Positions 51,981 to 60,727 of a stretch of 64,000 nt of DNA are shown one piece after another; the stretch's first letter is position 1; every line of letters begins with the position of its first letter. Below the pieces are notes generated by a model. That model was not told the origin of the DNA and did no database searches. It saw only the letters and a program-made list of their open reading frames with translations. Position numbers and translations under genes: made by a program. The stretch is from Arenibacter echinorum. GTDB taxonomy: Bacteria; Bacteroidota; Bacteroidia; Flavobacteriales; Flavobacteriaceae. The stretch spans positions 248,001 through 312,000 of the forward strand of contig NZ_QLLN01000006.1 of assembly GCF_003259375.1 (NCBI RefSeq), written 5' to 3'.

Positions 51981-52478
51981 ATGATATACAAAATTAGGAT
52001 TATTCTAGATGCAGAGGAAGATATTTTTAGGGATATAGAAATAGAGAATAGCAATTCTATGGAAGACCTTCACAATGCCATCACCCAGGCTTTTGGCTTT
52101 TTGGGAAATGAAATGGCCTCTTTTTATACCTGTGACGAGGAGTGGAGGCAGGACGAGGAAATTGCCCTATTTGACATGAGCGAAAATGGCTCAGATGTTC
52201 GTTTAATGAATGAGATTCTGTTACAGGACATTCTTTCGGAACATTCTCCCAAACTAATTTATGTATATGACTTTTTAAGCATGTGGACCTTCTTCGTTGA
52301 ATTGGCCGATATAGTGGAAAAAGAAGAAATAAAGACCTATCCCAACACACTTTTCAGTTTTGGTGAATTGCCGGACTCCCCACCTGAAAAAAAGTTTGAA
52401 GCGGATGAAAACGAATTCGATTTTGACAATACCCTTGACAATTACGAAGATTTGGATTTTGATGAAAACTGGAACTAA
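51981..52478 (+). CDS. Plasmid pRiA4b ORF-3-like family protein
   Basis: A 165-residue protein starting at the ATG at 51981 (MIYKIRIILDAEED); an upstream in-frame TTG at 51957 lies in the presumed promoter and is less likely. The pRiA4_ORF3-type fold is indicated by SMEDLHNAITQAFGF, FYTCDEEWRQDEEI and FLSMWTFFVEL. The C-terminal 45 residues are extremely acidic (Asp/Glu/Asn). The family is widespread and uncharacterised. It follows ctaA by about 25 bases. Confidence 0.82.
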   Translation: MIYKIRIILDAEEDIFRDIEIENSNSMEDLHNAITQAFGFLGNEMASFYTCDEEWRQDEEIALFDMSENGSDVRLMNEILLQDILSEHSPKLIYVYDFLSMWTFFVELADIVEKEEIKTYPNTLFSFGELPDSPPEKKFEADENEFDFDNTLDNYEDLDFDENWN

Positions 52479-52544
52479 AAATTCCTGTAGCTGCAAATTA
52501 AAGTAGTAGCACATTAGGATTGGCCAATTACAAAATTGATCCTT

Positions 52545-52567
52545 GTAAAGCCTCAATAAGGCTTTAC
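52545..52567 (+). terminator. Hairpin after the pRiA4b-like gene
   Basis: GTAAAGCCT (52545-52553) and AGGCTTTAC (52559-52567) form a perfect 9-bp stem with a 5-nt loop. No T run follows, so termination would be Rho-assisted or the hairpin a leader structure of the next gene. Confidence 0.45.
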
Positions 52568-52601
52568 GCACAAAATAACCCTTAAATATTTTCCATTATC
52601 C

Positions 52602-53660
52602 ATGATCAACTTATACCCTACTCAAATTGAAACTATTTCCATACACCGTGTGGGAAACAAAAATAAAAGTGAAGGTATCTTTCTCTCGGAAGAACCATTT
52701 TCTCTTAACGATGAAACTACCGGACTCTTAAAAGAATATTTTTTTAAACCTTTTAGGGAAAAGGAGGAGAATTACTATTACTTTAACCATGAATCCGATG
52801 TTGAATTCAATGAGGTCTACAAAATTGTTTCCGATATTTTTGATGAACCTAGTAGCCTACATGCCAATTCAAAAAAAATAGCAACCCAATTATTCGACCA
52901 ATCGAACCATCCACACATCAAAAGTGGTGAAGTTTACGTAGCCTATCTTACCGATCTAATGTTGGATAACGTAAAGGTGAATGCCGTGGGCATATTCAAA
53001 AGTGAGCTTAAACACGATTTTCTACAATTTCAGGAAAAGGGAAATAGCTTGGATATTTTGGTGCAGCAGGGCATCAACATCAACAAGTTGGACAAGGGCT
53101 GCCTTATTTTCAATACCGATAAGGAAGAAGGTTATAAAGTACTTTCAGTTGACAGCAATCGTTACGATACCAAATACTGGTTGGAAAACTTTCTAGGGGT
53201 GGAAGCCTTGTCCGATGATAATTTTAAGACAAAAAACTACCTGAAATTCTGCCAGAACTTTGCCAAGGATGTAGTTTTGCCTGCTGAGGACAAACAACAA
53301 GAGGTGTTGTTTATGAACAGGGCGGTAAATCATTTTGCGAAAAATGATTCTTTTGAAGAAACCAATTTCTTGAACGAGGTTATGGCGAACCCGGAATTGA
53401 TACCAGAATTTAAGCACTACAAAGTAGAAAAAGGGCCTAAGTACAGTATAGAGGATGTCTCTACTTTTGACATAGCCAATAAAGCGGTTTCGGACGCCAG
53501 AAAAAAAATCAAGAACGTCATTAACCTGGATACCAATATCCAGATAAAACTTGATTTTATCAATCCGGAATCTGCACAAAAATTTGTAGAAAAAGGTTGG
53601 GATGAAGAACGCCAAATGTACTACTACCTGGTCTACTTTAACAAGGAACAGAAAAGCTAG
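52602..53660 (+). CDS. Nucleoid-associated protein NdpA/YejK family
   Basis: A 352-residue soluble protein of the 37-kDa nucleoid-associated family (NdpA, YejK in E. coli), which binds DNA or topoisomerases in the nucleoid. Family phrases: the N-terminal IETISIHRVGNKNKSEG, SGEVYVAYLTDLMLDNVKVNAVGIFK and NKLDKGCLIFN. Length agrees with the family. It stands alone with its own intrinsic terminator at 53721-53752. Confidence 0.88.
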   Translation: MINLYPTQIETISIHRVGNKNKSEGIFLSEEPFSLNDETTGLLKEYFFKPFREKEENYYYFNHESDVEFNEVYKIVSDIFDEPSSLHANSKKIATQLFDQSNHPHIKSGEVYVAYLTDLMLDNVKVNAVGIFKSELKHDFLQFQEKGNSLDILVQQGININKLDKGCLIFNTDKEEGYKVLSVDSNRYDTKYWLENFLGVEALSDDNFKTKNYLKFCQNFAKDVVLPAEDKQQEVLFMNRAVNHFAKNDSFEETNFLNEVMANPELIPEFKHYKVEKGPKYSIEDVSTFDIANKAVSDARKKIKNVINLDTNIQIKLDFINPESAQKFVEKGWDEERQMYYYLVYFNKEQKS

Positions 53661-53720
53661 AAAAATCCACTGGCAATCTGTTCCATGAATTGAAAGTGTG
53701 TCCATAAATATAAAATGAAT

Positions 53721-53752
53721 AAGGCCGAAGTAATATGCTCCGGCCTTTTTTA
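53721..53752 (+). terminator. Intrinsic terminator of ndpA-like gene
   Basis: AAGGCCG (53721-53727) pairs with CGGCCTT (53741-53747), extended inward by AG/CT across one mismatch, and is followed by six T residues. A clear Rho-independent terminator. Confidence 0.85.
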
Positions 53753-53801
53753 TTTTCTTATTGATATAGAGGGTTACACTAGGTAATAGAATATGTATAT
53801 C

Positions 53802-54881
53802 TTAAAGATTTATCCTGTTCTCAATAATCTGTTTCATACTAACATCCTCATAATTTCTTTTCACAAAGTCCAGCGCAAGTGCCAGCACTTCTCCCATTGT
53901 ATTACATTTTTTAAAGTCGACATCTCCTGTAAGATCATAAATATGCTGTGAAAGGGCCGCAATATTATCGTCGTTCGATATATCATCGGTCTTAACAATA
54001 GAAATGAGCCGCTTAATACGGTTCCCTGAACTCAAAATTCTTTTGGCCACGATGGAGCGTTCCTCTATTTTGTATTGATCAACAGAATTACGCTGCAACT
54101 TCTCCTTGACCAACATGACCATTTTATAATTTTCCTTAAAAAACTGGGGCCTATACACTTTCAATTTTCCTTCATAACACTGCTGGTCAAAATCTATTGC
54201 CCTTATTTTATATACCACGTGATCAAAATCGTGGGTAGGAACAATAACGTAGTTATAGGATCGCATATCCCCCAAAAGGCGGATCATACAGCGTTCATTA
54301 AACTTGACAAATTCTTTGGCCAATTGCGATTTTTCCGATTCATTACATTTCGGCAAAAAATCCTTGATAAACACATCTCCCGGAATACCGGCAATATGTT
54401 CCTCTATCAAAGTATCTCCGTAGACCAGGAAGTTTAGGTTATAGGGCGACAACATATGCTCTAGTTCCAGCCCGTATATTCTGGATGCATCGGTCTTTTT
54501 TACATAGAAATAGGTAAAATTGTCATTCAATATATTCCTTACCTTGATCCTAAAGGGCTTGGAGTTTCCAAAAGTACAATAGTCCACCGCATCAACATTT
54601 AAAAATGGAAAAATACTATCGCTACCATCGGAATGTAGAATGGAATATACTTTCTTTAAACTGATATCGATTTCCGTCCTATCGAACTCATTGTAATAAA
54701 CACGTACCCAAAGAGTGTCCTCCTCATTGGAGTCATAGACCACAATAGACCCTGAAAAGCGCAACAGATCCTCATAAAAAATTGGAATTTCAATTTTTCT
54801 GCTATAGTGCTCCAAATAGGCATCCAATTTATTATTGACTGGAAATGCAGGCTTTTTCTTGGACATTAATCTTTCAGACAT
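53802..54881 (-). CDS. Uncharacterised protein with a kinase-like fold
   Basis: A 359-residue protein (from ATG at 54881; the frame stays open to 54935, but that start would leave only 23 bases to the divergent ABC gene). It carries what looks like a complete kinase set, numbered from 54881: candidate ATP Lys128/129 in YFYVKK, helix-C Glu139/141 in GLELEH, a hinge after DTLIEEHIAG, the catalytic loop LGDMRSYNY with Asp205 and Asn210, and metal-binding IDFD with Asp230/232. The arrangement is like aminoglycoside phosphotransferases or RIO-type kinases. An N-terminal 110-residue domain is novel to me. No family name is recognised, so kinase activity is inferred from motif order. Confidence 0.65.
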   Translation of the reverse strand: MSERLMSKKKPAFPVNNKLDAYLEHYSRKIEIPIFYEDLLRFSGSIVVYDSNEEDTLWVRVYYNEFDRTEIDISLKKVYSILHSDGSDSIFPFLNVDAVDYCTFGNSKPFRIKVRNILNDNFTYFYVKKTDASRIYGLELEHMLSPYNLNFLVYGDTLIEEHIAGIPGDVFIKDFLPKCNESEKSQLAKEFVKFNERCMIRLLGDMRSYNYVIVPTHDFDHVVYKIRAIDFDQQCYEGKLKVYRPQFFKENYKMVMLVKEKLQRNSVDQYKIEERSIVAKRILSSGNRIKRLISIVKTDDISNDDNIAALSQHIYDLTGDVDFKKCNTMGEVLALALDFVKRNYEDVSMKQIIENRINL

Positions 54882-54958
54882 GGAAAAAACTTTAATTTGT
54901 AACAAAATAACGATTTCTTCGTCAAGTAAGTGCAAACAATCTAAAAATCTATCCCATT

Positions 54959-55858
54959 TTGGAAACTATCCTGACCGTAAACCACCTTACCAAAAAATTT
55001 GGATATCTAACCGCGGTAAAAGACCTTTCATTTAGTATTGAAAAAGGCAATGTTTATGGCATCTTAGGGCCCAATGGTAGTGGAAAATCGACCACTTTGG
55101 GAATTGTATTGAATGTAGTGAATAGAACAGCTGGTGATTTTTCATGGTTCGGGGGAACCATTACCACCCACACCGCCCTTAAGAAAGTGGGCGCCATCAT
55201 TGAACGTCCCAATTTCTATCCCTATATGACCGCCATACAAAATCTGAAATTGGTCTGTAAAATCAAGGAAGTACCCCAAGATAAAATTGAAGAAAAACTG
55301 GAAATGGTCGGATTGCTGGAACGAAAAAACAGCAAGTTCAGTACCTACTCTTTGGGCATGAAACAGCGATTGGCCATTGCCTCTGCACTTCTCAACGATC
55401 CAGAAATATTAATCTTGGACGAACCTACCAATGGGTTAGATCCACAGGGTATACATCAAATTAGGGAGATCATAAAAAAAATTGCTTCACAGGGCACTAC
55501 TATTCTGCTGGCCTCACATTTATTGGACGAGGTAGAAAAAGTATGTAGTCATGTGATTATCCTAAGAAAAGGCGAAAAGCTCTATTCGGGCCGGGTTGAT
55601 GAAATGTTGACCAGTTATGGCTTCTTCGAACTCAGGGCGAACGATGAGGCAGCCTTGGTTACATTCTTAAGCAAACACGCCAGTTTCGGCCCTATTAAGC
55701 AGGAAAATGGTTTGATCACCGCCATTTTGAAGGAAGAAATGAAGGCAACCACCCTAAATGAGGACTTATTTAATAATGGCATAGTGCTATCCCATCTGGT
55801 AAAACGCAAAGAAAGTCTTGAGGAACAATTCCTTAATTTGACCAATAATAAGGATTAA
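54959..55858 (+). CDS. ABC transporter ATP-binding subunit
   Basis: A 299-residue ABC ATPase of the bacitracin/lantibiotic-export type (BcrA-like). Walker A GPNGSGKST (residues 37-45), signature YSLGMKQRLA (about 129), Walker B LILDEPTNGLD (about 150-160) and the switch histidine in LLASHLLDE. The C-terminal 80 residues form the accessory domain usual in this group. The start is TTG at 54959 (ETILTVNHLTKKFG). Paired with the permease gene 29 bases downstream. Confidence 0.94.
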   Translation: METILTVNHLTKKFGYLTAVKDLSFSIEKGNVYGILGPNGSGKSTTLGIVLNVVNRTAGDFSWFGGTITTHTALKKVGAIIERPNFYPYMTAIQNLKLVCKIKEVPQDKIEEKLEMVGLLERKNSKFSTYSLGMKQRLAIASALLNDPEILILDEPTNGLDPQGIHQIREIIKKIASQGTTILLASHLLDEVEKVCSHVIILRKGEKLYSGRVDEMLTSYGFFELRANDEAALVTFLSKHASFGPIKQENGLITAILKEEMKATTLNEDLFNNGIVLSHLVKRKESLEEQFLNLTNNKD

Positions 55859-55887
55859 CCGCATTAATACCCTTAAACGCATAAAAT

Positions 55888-56721
55888 ATGTTACGTTTAT
55901 TACAGATAGAATTTATAAAATTATGGAACAATAATGCGAGTAAGATCCTTATCATTTCCTATTTCGTCCTTATTCTCTGCATGGCATTGTTGGCCGCAAT
56001 AAAATTTGACATTGGTCCGATTCAGTTCCATGTTGCCGAACAGGGCATTTTTAATTTTCCTTACATATGGCACTTGAATACCTGGATTGCAAGTGGATTG
56101 AAGCTATTTTTTGCTATAGTCATTGTATCCATGATGGCAAACGAATACAGCAATAAGACCCTGAAACAAAATTTAATAGATGGCTTGAGCAAGAAGGAAT
56201 TTATCGCCTCTAAATTCTTGACCGTTTTTGCATTTTCGGTAATTTCTACCCTTTTTGTTTTTACAGTTTCATTGGTTTTAGGGCTTTTTTATTCCGATTT
56301 CACGGAGATATCCATCATATTTTCGGATTTGGAATACTTATTGGCTTATTTTATAAAGCTGTTGGGCTTCTTCTCCTTCTGTCTTTTCCTTGGTATATTG
56401 GTAAAACGTTCTGCCTTTGCCTTGGGCTTTTTAATTATTTGGTTTGCCATTGAAAATTTAGCTATCCGATTTTTGGTTTGGTGGCTTGCCGGCAAGGAGG
56501 CTTCGGCCTACGTTATGAAATTCCTCCCCCTGGAGTCTATGAGCAACCTGATCAAAGAACCGGCTTCCAGATTTAAAGCAGTACAAAGTATGGTTGAACA
56601 AGTGGGGGAACAATTCAATAAGGACTACGCCGTTCATTTTTATGAGATATTGATAGTGGGATGTTGGACTGCAATTTTCATATATCTTTCCTACGCCCTG
56701 CTTAAAAAACGGGATTTGTAA
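55888..56721 (+). CDS. ABC transporter permease (ABC-2 type)
   Basis: A 277-residue membrane protein with about six helices, preceded by an amphipathic N-terminal segment (LRLLQIEFIKLWNNNASK), as in ABC-2 permeases. The pattern MANEYSNKTLKQNLIDGLSKKEFIASKF is a typical cytoplasmic coupling loop. With the upstream ATPase it forms a two-gene exporter or peptide-resistance pump; the substrate is unknown. Confidence 0.9.
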   Translation: MLRLLQIEFIKLWNNNASKILIISYFVLILCMALLAAIKFDIGPIQFHVAEQGIFNFPYIWHLNTWIASGLKLFFAIVIVSMMANEYSNKTLKQNLIDGLSKKEFIASKFLTVFAFSVISTLFVFTVSLVLGLFYSDFTEISIIFSDLEYLLAYFIKLLGFFSFCLFLGILVKRSAFALGFLIIWFAIENLAIRFLVWWLAGKEASAYVMKFLPLESMSNLIKEPASRFKAVQSMVEQVGEQFNKDYAVHFYEILIVGCWTAIFIYLSYALLKKRDL

Positions 56722-56932
56722 AGCTAATTTCCAAAAGCTTAACTCCCCTTTGCCTCTTTTACAGTAAAATAACTTATAGAATAAGACAATGGTTACAAAT
56801 AGTTGCCGAAGCACCTCAGTATTCCCCGCTATTTATTAATTTTAGGTCATAAAACGAATATGATTTTTTTGTCGAAAGTCCAAAAAGAAAAAGATTAGAC
56901 TAAAATTATAGGAGTTCCTGAATGCATTGTAC

Positions 56933-58921
56933 ATGAAATTTAAAGTTGTTTCCGGATTTAAACCTACAGGTGATCAGCCCCAGGCTATTAAACAATTAAA
57001 AGAGGGCCTTGAGGCAGATGAGCGTTATCAAACTCTTTTGGGAGTAACAGGGTCCGGAAAAACGTTTACCGTTGCCAATGTCATAGAGCAGGTTCAGCGA
57101 CCAACCTTGGTATTGGCACATAACAAAACCCTGGCTGCACAATTATACTCAGAATTTAAGCAGTTTTTTCCTGAGAATGCCGTTGAATATTTTGTGTCCT
57201 ACTACGACTACTATCAACCCGAAGCATATATACCCTCAAGTGGCACCTATATAGAAAAGGATCTTTCCATTAATGAGGATATTGAAAAACTACGTTTGAG
57301 TGCAACATCTTCCCTACTATCAGGCAGAAGGGATATTTTGGTAGTCGCCTCGGTTTCCTGTTTATACGGTATAGGAAATCCCGTAGAATTTCAGAAAAAT
57401 GTTATAGGGATAGAAAAGGACCAAGTTATTCCGAGGACCAAATTCCTACATCAATTGGTTCAGAGTTTATACTCGAGAACGACTGCCGATTTTAGGAACG
57501 GAAATTTTAGGGTAAAGGGCGATGTGGTGGACGTTTTTCCAAGTTATGCCGACCATGCCTTCAGAATTCATTTTTTTGGGGACGAAATTGAGGAAATAGA
57601 GGCCTTTGACCCCTACAAGAACAAAATACTGGAAAAGTACCAACAGCTTAATATTTACCCGGCCAATATGTTCGTAACTTCCCCTGATGTACTTCAGAAT
57701 GCCATTCACCTAATTCAGGAGGATATGGTACTACAGGTGGCCTATTTTAAGGAAATAGGGAAACACCTAGAGGCAAAACGCTTGGAAGAACGTACGAATT
57801 TTGATTTGGAAATGATACGTGAACTGGGATATTGCTCAGGAATCGAAAATTATTCCAGGTATTTGGATGGTAGGGAACCGGGAACCCGCCCATTCTGTTT
57901 ATTGGACTATTTCCCAAAAGATTATTTAATGGTTGTTGATGAAAGCCACGTTACCATTCCACAGGTACACGCCATGTATGGCGGTGATAGGTCGAGAAAG
58001 GAAAATTTGGTAGAATACGGCTTTCGATTGCCTGCGGCCATGGACAACAGGCCACTAAAATTTGAGGAATTTGAAGCGCTTCAAAATCAAGTGATATATG
58101 TAAGCGCTACTCCTGCAGACTACGAATTGGAATTGAGCCAAGGGGTTTATGTAGAACAGGTTATCAGGCCAACAGGGCTTTTGGACCCGATCATTGAAGT
58201 CCGTCCCAGTTTGAATCAAATTGATGATCTCATCGAGGAAATCCATTTGAGGGTAGAAAAGGATGAACGTACCTTGGTCACCACCTTAACCAAACGAATG
58301 GCGGAAGAATTGGCCAAGTATTTAACCAGGATAAATGTTCGCTGTCGTTATATTCATAGTGATGTGGATACCTTGGAACGGGTCGAAATTATGCAGGATC
58401 TGCGCAAAGGTGTTTTTGACGTACTCATAGGGGTGAATTTATTGCGGGAAGGTCTGGATCTACCAGAGGTATCCCTGGTGGCCATTTTGGATGCCGACAA
58501 GGAGGGCTTCCTAAGAAGTGCAAGATCCCTTACCCAGACTGTAGGCCGTGCTGCCAGGAATCTAAATGGAAAAGCCATAATGTATGCCGACAAAATAACC
58601 AACAGCATGCAAAAAACAATAGATGAGACCAACTACAGACGGGAAAAACAGAGCACTTATAATCTTGAAAATAATATTACCCCCACCGCGCTGAACAAAA
58701 GTTTGGACAGTGTTTTGGCCAAAAATTCCGTCTCCACATATCATTTTGAGAAAGAAGAAATGAAGGCAGCGGAACCTGACCTATTATACCTAACCAATGA
58801 ACAAAGGGAAAAAATGATACGGGACAAAAGAAAGGCGATGGAAAAAGCGGCAAAGGATTTGGATTTTATGCAAGCCGCTAAATTAAGGGACGAAATTAAA
58901 TCGCTTCAGGAACAGGAATAA
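56933..58921 (+). CDS. uvrB: Excinuclease ABC subunit B
   Basis: Damage-recognition helicase of nucleotide excision repair. The ATG at 56933 (MKFKVVSGFKPTGDQPQAI) gives 662 residues, as usual; the frame opens two codons earlier at a TTG. Walker A GVTGSGKT, the beta-hairpin region YYDYYQPEAYIP, DEXX-type VVDESHVT, helicase motif LREGLDLPEVSLVAILDADKEGFLRS, QTVGRAARN, and the C-terminal UvrC-binding UVR motif (MEKAAKDLDFMQAAKLRDEI) are all present. It is terminated at 58978-59007. Confidence 0.98.
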   Translation: MKFKVVSGFKPTGDQPQAIKQLKEGLEADERYQTLLGVTGSGKTFTVANVIEQVQRPTLVLAHNKTLAAQLYSEFKQFFPENAVEYFVSYYDYYQPEAYIPSSGTYIEKDLSINEDIEKLRLSATSSLLSGRRDILVVASVSCLYGIGNPVEFQKNVIGIEKDQVIPRTKFLHQLVQSLYSRTTADFRNGNFRVKGDVVDVFPSYADHAFRIHFFGDEIEEIEAFDPYKNKILEKYQQLNIYPANMFVTSPDVLQNAIHLIQEDMVLQVAYFKEIGKHLEAKRLEERTNFDLEMIRELGYCSGIENYSRYLDGREPGTRPFCLLDYFPKDYLMVVDESHVTIPQVHAMYGGDRSRKENLVEYGFRLPAAMDNRPLKFEEFEALQNQVIYVSATPADYELELSQGVYVEQVIRPTGLLDPIIEVRPSLNQIDDLIEEIHLRVEKDERTLVTTLTKRMAEELAKYLTRINVRCRYIHSDVDTLERVEIMQDLRKGVFDVLIGVNLLREGLDLPEVSLVAILDADKEGFLRSARSLTQTVGRAARNLNGKAIMYADKITNSMQKTIDETNYRREKQSTYNLENNITPTALNKSLDSVLAKNSVSTYHFEKEEMKAAEPDLLYLTNEQREKMIRDKRKAMEKAAKDLDFMQAAKLRDEIKSLQEQE

Positions 58922-58977
58922 AACACCATTCCTGCACCATTTATTGAGAAATGGTTTCAAGGGAATTTAGCAAAATA

Positions 58978-59007
58978 AAAAGCGCTTCGATTTCCCGAAG
59001 CGCTTTT
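58978..59007. terminator. Bidirectional terminator between uvrB and hsp20
   Basis: A perfect 12-bp stem AAAAGCGCTTCG (58978-58989) / CGAAGCGCTTTT (58996-59007) with a 6-nt loop and A/T runs on both sides. It separates the convergent uvrB and hsp20 genes. Confidence 0.93.
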
Positions 59008-59063
59008 CCAATCAACCAACCAATCTATAATGTATCCTTCAGGATACACAACTACTTTTAAAC

Positions 59064-59489
59064 TTAGGCTATTTCAATTAATCTTTTAGGCTTTGGCAAT
59101 GCCTCCTCTTTTTTAGGAAGAATAAATTTTAAGATTCCATCTTCGTAGGTCGCGTTAATTTTATCCAAAGAAATTGTTTCAGGCAAGCTAAACACTCTTT
59201 TAAAGGAAGAAAAAGTAAATTCCCTTCTGGTATATCCATCATCCTCTTTGTTTTCCTCACTTTTAACTTCAGAGGAAATCGTTAGGATTTCATTATCGAT
59301 TTCAACATTGAAATCTTCTTTTTTCCTACCAGGTATTGCCAATTCCAATACATATTCACTTTCAGTTTCCTTGACATTGGCGGCCGGTACACTTTGCTTG
59401 AAGTTGTCTACACCACCAAACCAATCTGGTCTTAAAATTTCATTCATTAATGATGGAAACATAACATTATTTCTTTTTACTAGACTCAT
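59064..59489 (-). CDS. Small heat-shock protein Hsp20
   Basis: ATP-independent chaperone that holds unfolding proteins. The 141-residue protein has a short N-terminal arm, the alpha-crystallin domain (about 35-130: ESEYVLELAIPGRKKEDFNVEIDNEILTI) with the conserved Gly-Ile-Leu near the end (EDGILKFILPKKE), and the short C-terminal IxI-type tail (RLIEIA). Upstream repeats of TGACATTA-type half-sites (59561-59616) may control it. Confidence 0.95.
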   Translation of the reverse strand: MSLVKRNNVMFPSLMNEILRPDWFGGVDNFKQSVPAANVKETESEYVLELAIPGRKKEDFNVEIDNEILTISSEVKSEENKEDDGYTRREFTFSSFKRVFSLPETISLDKINATYEDGILKFILPKKEEALPKPKRLIEIA

Positions 59490-59560
59490 GACTTTTATAT
59501 TTTAAGTTATACTTTAAATTCTCATGAGCTAAAAGGCAAATGTTATACCGAACATATTTT

Positions 59561-59616
59561 AATGTCATTATGTCGCTTATTTGAATTAATAACAAGCCAT
59601 AATGTCACTTTGTGTC
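59561..59616 (-). promoter_or_regulatory. Direct repeats upstream of hsp20
   Basis: Two related 16-mers (59561-59576 and 59601-59616, 12 of 16 identical) spaced 40 bases apart lie 72-127 bases before the hsp20 ATG. On the gene's strand both contain TGACATTA, and TTGACA is also present. They resemble operator half-sites, perhaps for stress control. No standard -7/-33 pair was found in the same interval. Confidence 0.35.
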
Positions 59617-60016
59617 AATTATTATAGGCTTTAAATATATTTATAAGCACGGCAGGAGGGACCACCTTGTTAGGATACTTGTGCATAACGGTAAGAACTT
59701 GCTCTATGGCGGCCTGGGGAAGTCCAAATCCCAGTCCTATATTATGTAGCTGTTCAATTTCGACTAGATGCTGTTCCTGATCCACATTCATAAGCAGTAC
59801 CAGGCGATGAAATTGAAGGATGCGCTCCGCCTCGGATTTAAGTAGGACCTTATCAACTTTCTTAAGAAAAAGCGAATCAAACGTTTCCTTATCGACCTCC
59901 AATTGTTTCGCTACACCCAGCAAAAAATCATACTCCGAATCCTTGATTTCCTTGTCTGCCTTTGCAAAAGAAATCATTTGGGAAAGAATGCCCAACTTCT
60001 CCAAATATGTGCTCAT
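59615..60016 (-). CDS. TerB-like domain protein
   Basis: A 133-residue all-helical protein resembling the TerB fold: FAKADKEIKDSEYDFLLGVAKQLEV, with the acidic D-E-D turn near residues 20-27 that in TerB/DjlA-type domains binds metal. Most members respond to envelope or metal stress, but no function is proven here. It lies upstream of hsp20 on the same strand, separated by its promoter region. Confidence 0.8.
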   Translation of the reverse strand: MSTYLEKLGILSQMISFAKADKEIKDSEYDFLLGVAKQLEVDKETFDSLFLKKVDKVLLKSEAERILQFHRLVLLMNVDQEQHLVEIEQLHNIGLGFGLPQAAIEQVLTVMHKYPNKVVPPAVLINIFKAYNN

Positions 60017-60140
60017 AAATTACAGTTTAACACTAAGTTACGTTAAATAGCATTGATTTCCTGTCTACGGATGCAGGAAAGTAAACCCAAACTAGTACCA
60101 CATCCTATTTTTTGTAATATCTTGTCAAAAATTTTACTAT

Positions 60141-60509
60141 ATGACCAATAATGATGTTCTTAAAAAATTAAGGGTTGCCTTAAAATTACGGGATGATGAA
60201 ATTGTAGAAATTTTAAAATTAGTCGATTTTAAAATTACCAAAAGTGAGTTGGGTGCTTTTTTTAGAAAAGAAGATCACCCCAACTATGTAGAATGTGGCG
60301 ACCAAATTTTACGTAATTTTTTAAATGGACTGGTGATACATTATCGTGGGACAAGGGAGAATCCAAAAGACCCAAAATTATCTTTGCCCAAACCGAAAAA
60401 GGAACCCATTTTCAAAGCCCATCAAAGACCGGGATTCAAGGAGCAACAAAAAAAGAAGATGGACCACGACATTAGTCCTGTAAAATATAAAAACAAAAAA
60501 AAGTCCTGA
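60141..60509 (+). CDS. DUF1456 (YehS-like) protein, single-repeat form
   Basis: A 122-residue protein with one DUF1456 unit (TNNDVLKKLRVALKLRDDEIVEILKLVDFKITKSELGAFFRKEDH, then YVECGDQILRNFLNGL). E. coli YehS has two such repeats; only one is present here. The remaining 50 residues are Lys/Pro-rich and basic. Such proteins are thought to be nucleic-acid-associated, but this is uncertain. It is divergent from the TerB-like gene. Confidence 0.85.
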   Translation: MTNNDVLKKLRVALKLRDDEIVEILKLVDFKITKSELGAFFRKEDHPNYVECGDQILRNFLNGLVIHYRGTRENPKDPKLSLPKPKKEPIFKAHQRPGFKEQQKKKMDHDISPVKYKNKKKS

Positions 60510-60674
60510 TTTTTCAGAACTTTTCGAGATAGCTTTCATGTATAATTTGAATTACCCAAAATCCCCCCTCCCTTTAACGGGAATACTTTTTGAAATATTC
60601 TTTTCTTGGCTATCACACAACTTTGGTTAGTTGAGCACAAATTGTATTCAACATAAAATACCTTCAACAACAAC

Positions 60675-60705
60675 AAAAGGCAGTACTGTTACAGCACTGC
60701 CTTTT
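60675..60705. terminator. Bidirectional terminator downstream of sucC
   Basis: AAAAGGCAGT (60675-60684) pairs with ACTGCCTTTT (60696-60705), and CTG/CAG pairs inside the loop extend the stem past one mismatch. T-rich tracts follow on both strands. It serves sucC (minus) and possibly the DUF1456 gene (plus). Confidence 0.85.
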
Positions 60706-60727
60706 CTATTTTTATAATTTATTGGTA

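Noticed and set aside
53193-53705. 170-codon frame antisense to the NdpA-like gene
   Set aside because: Overlaps nearly the whole 3' half of a secure gene and reads as aromatic/hydrophobic antisense product without family match.
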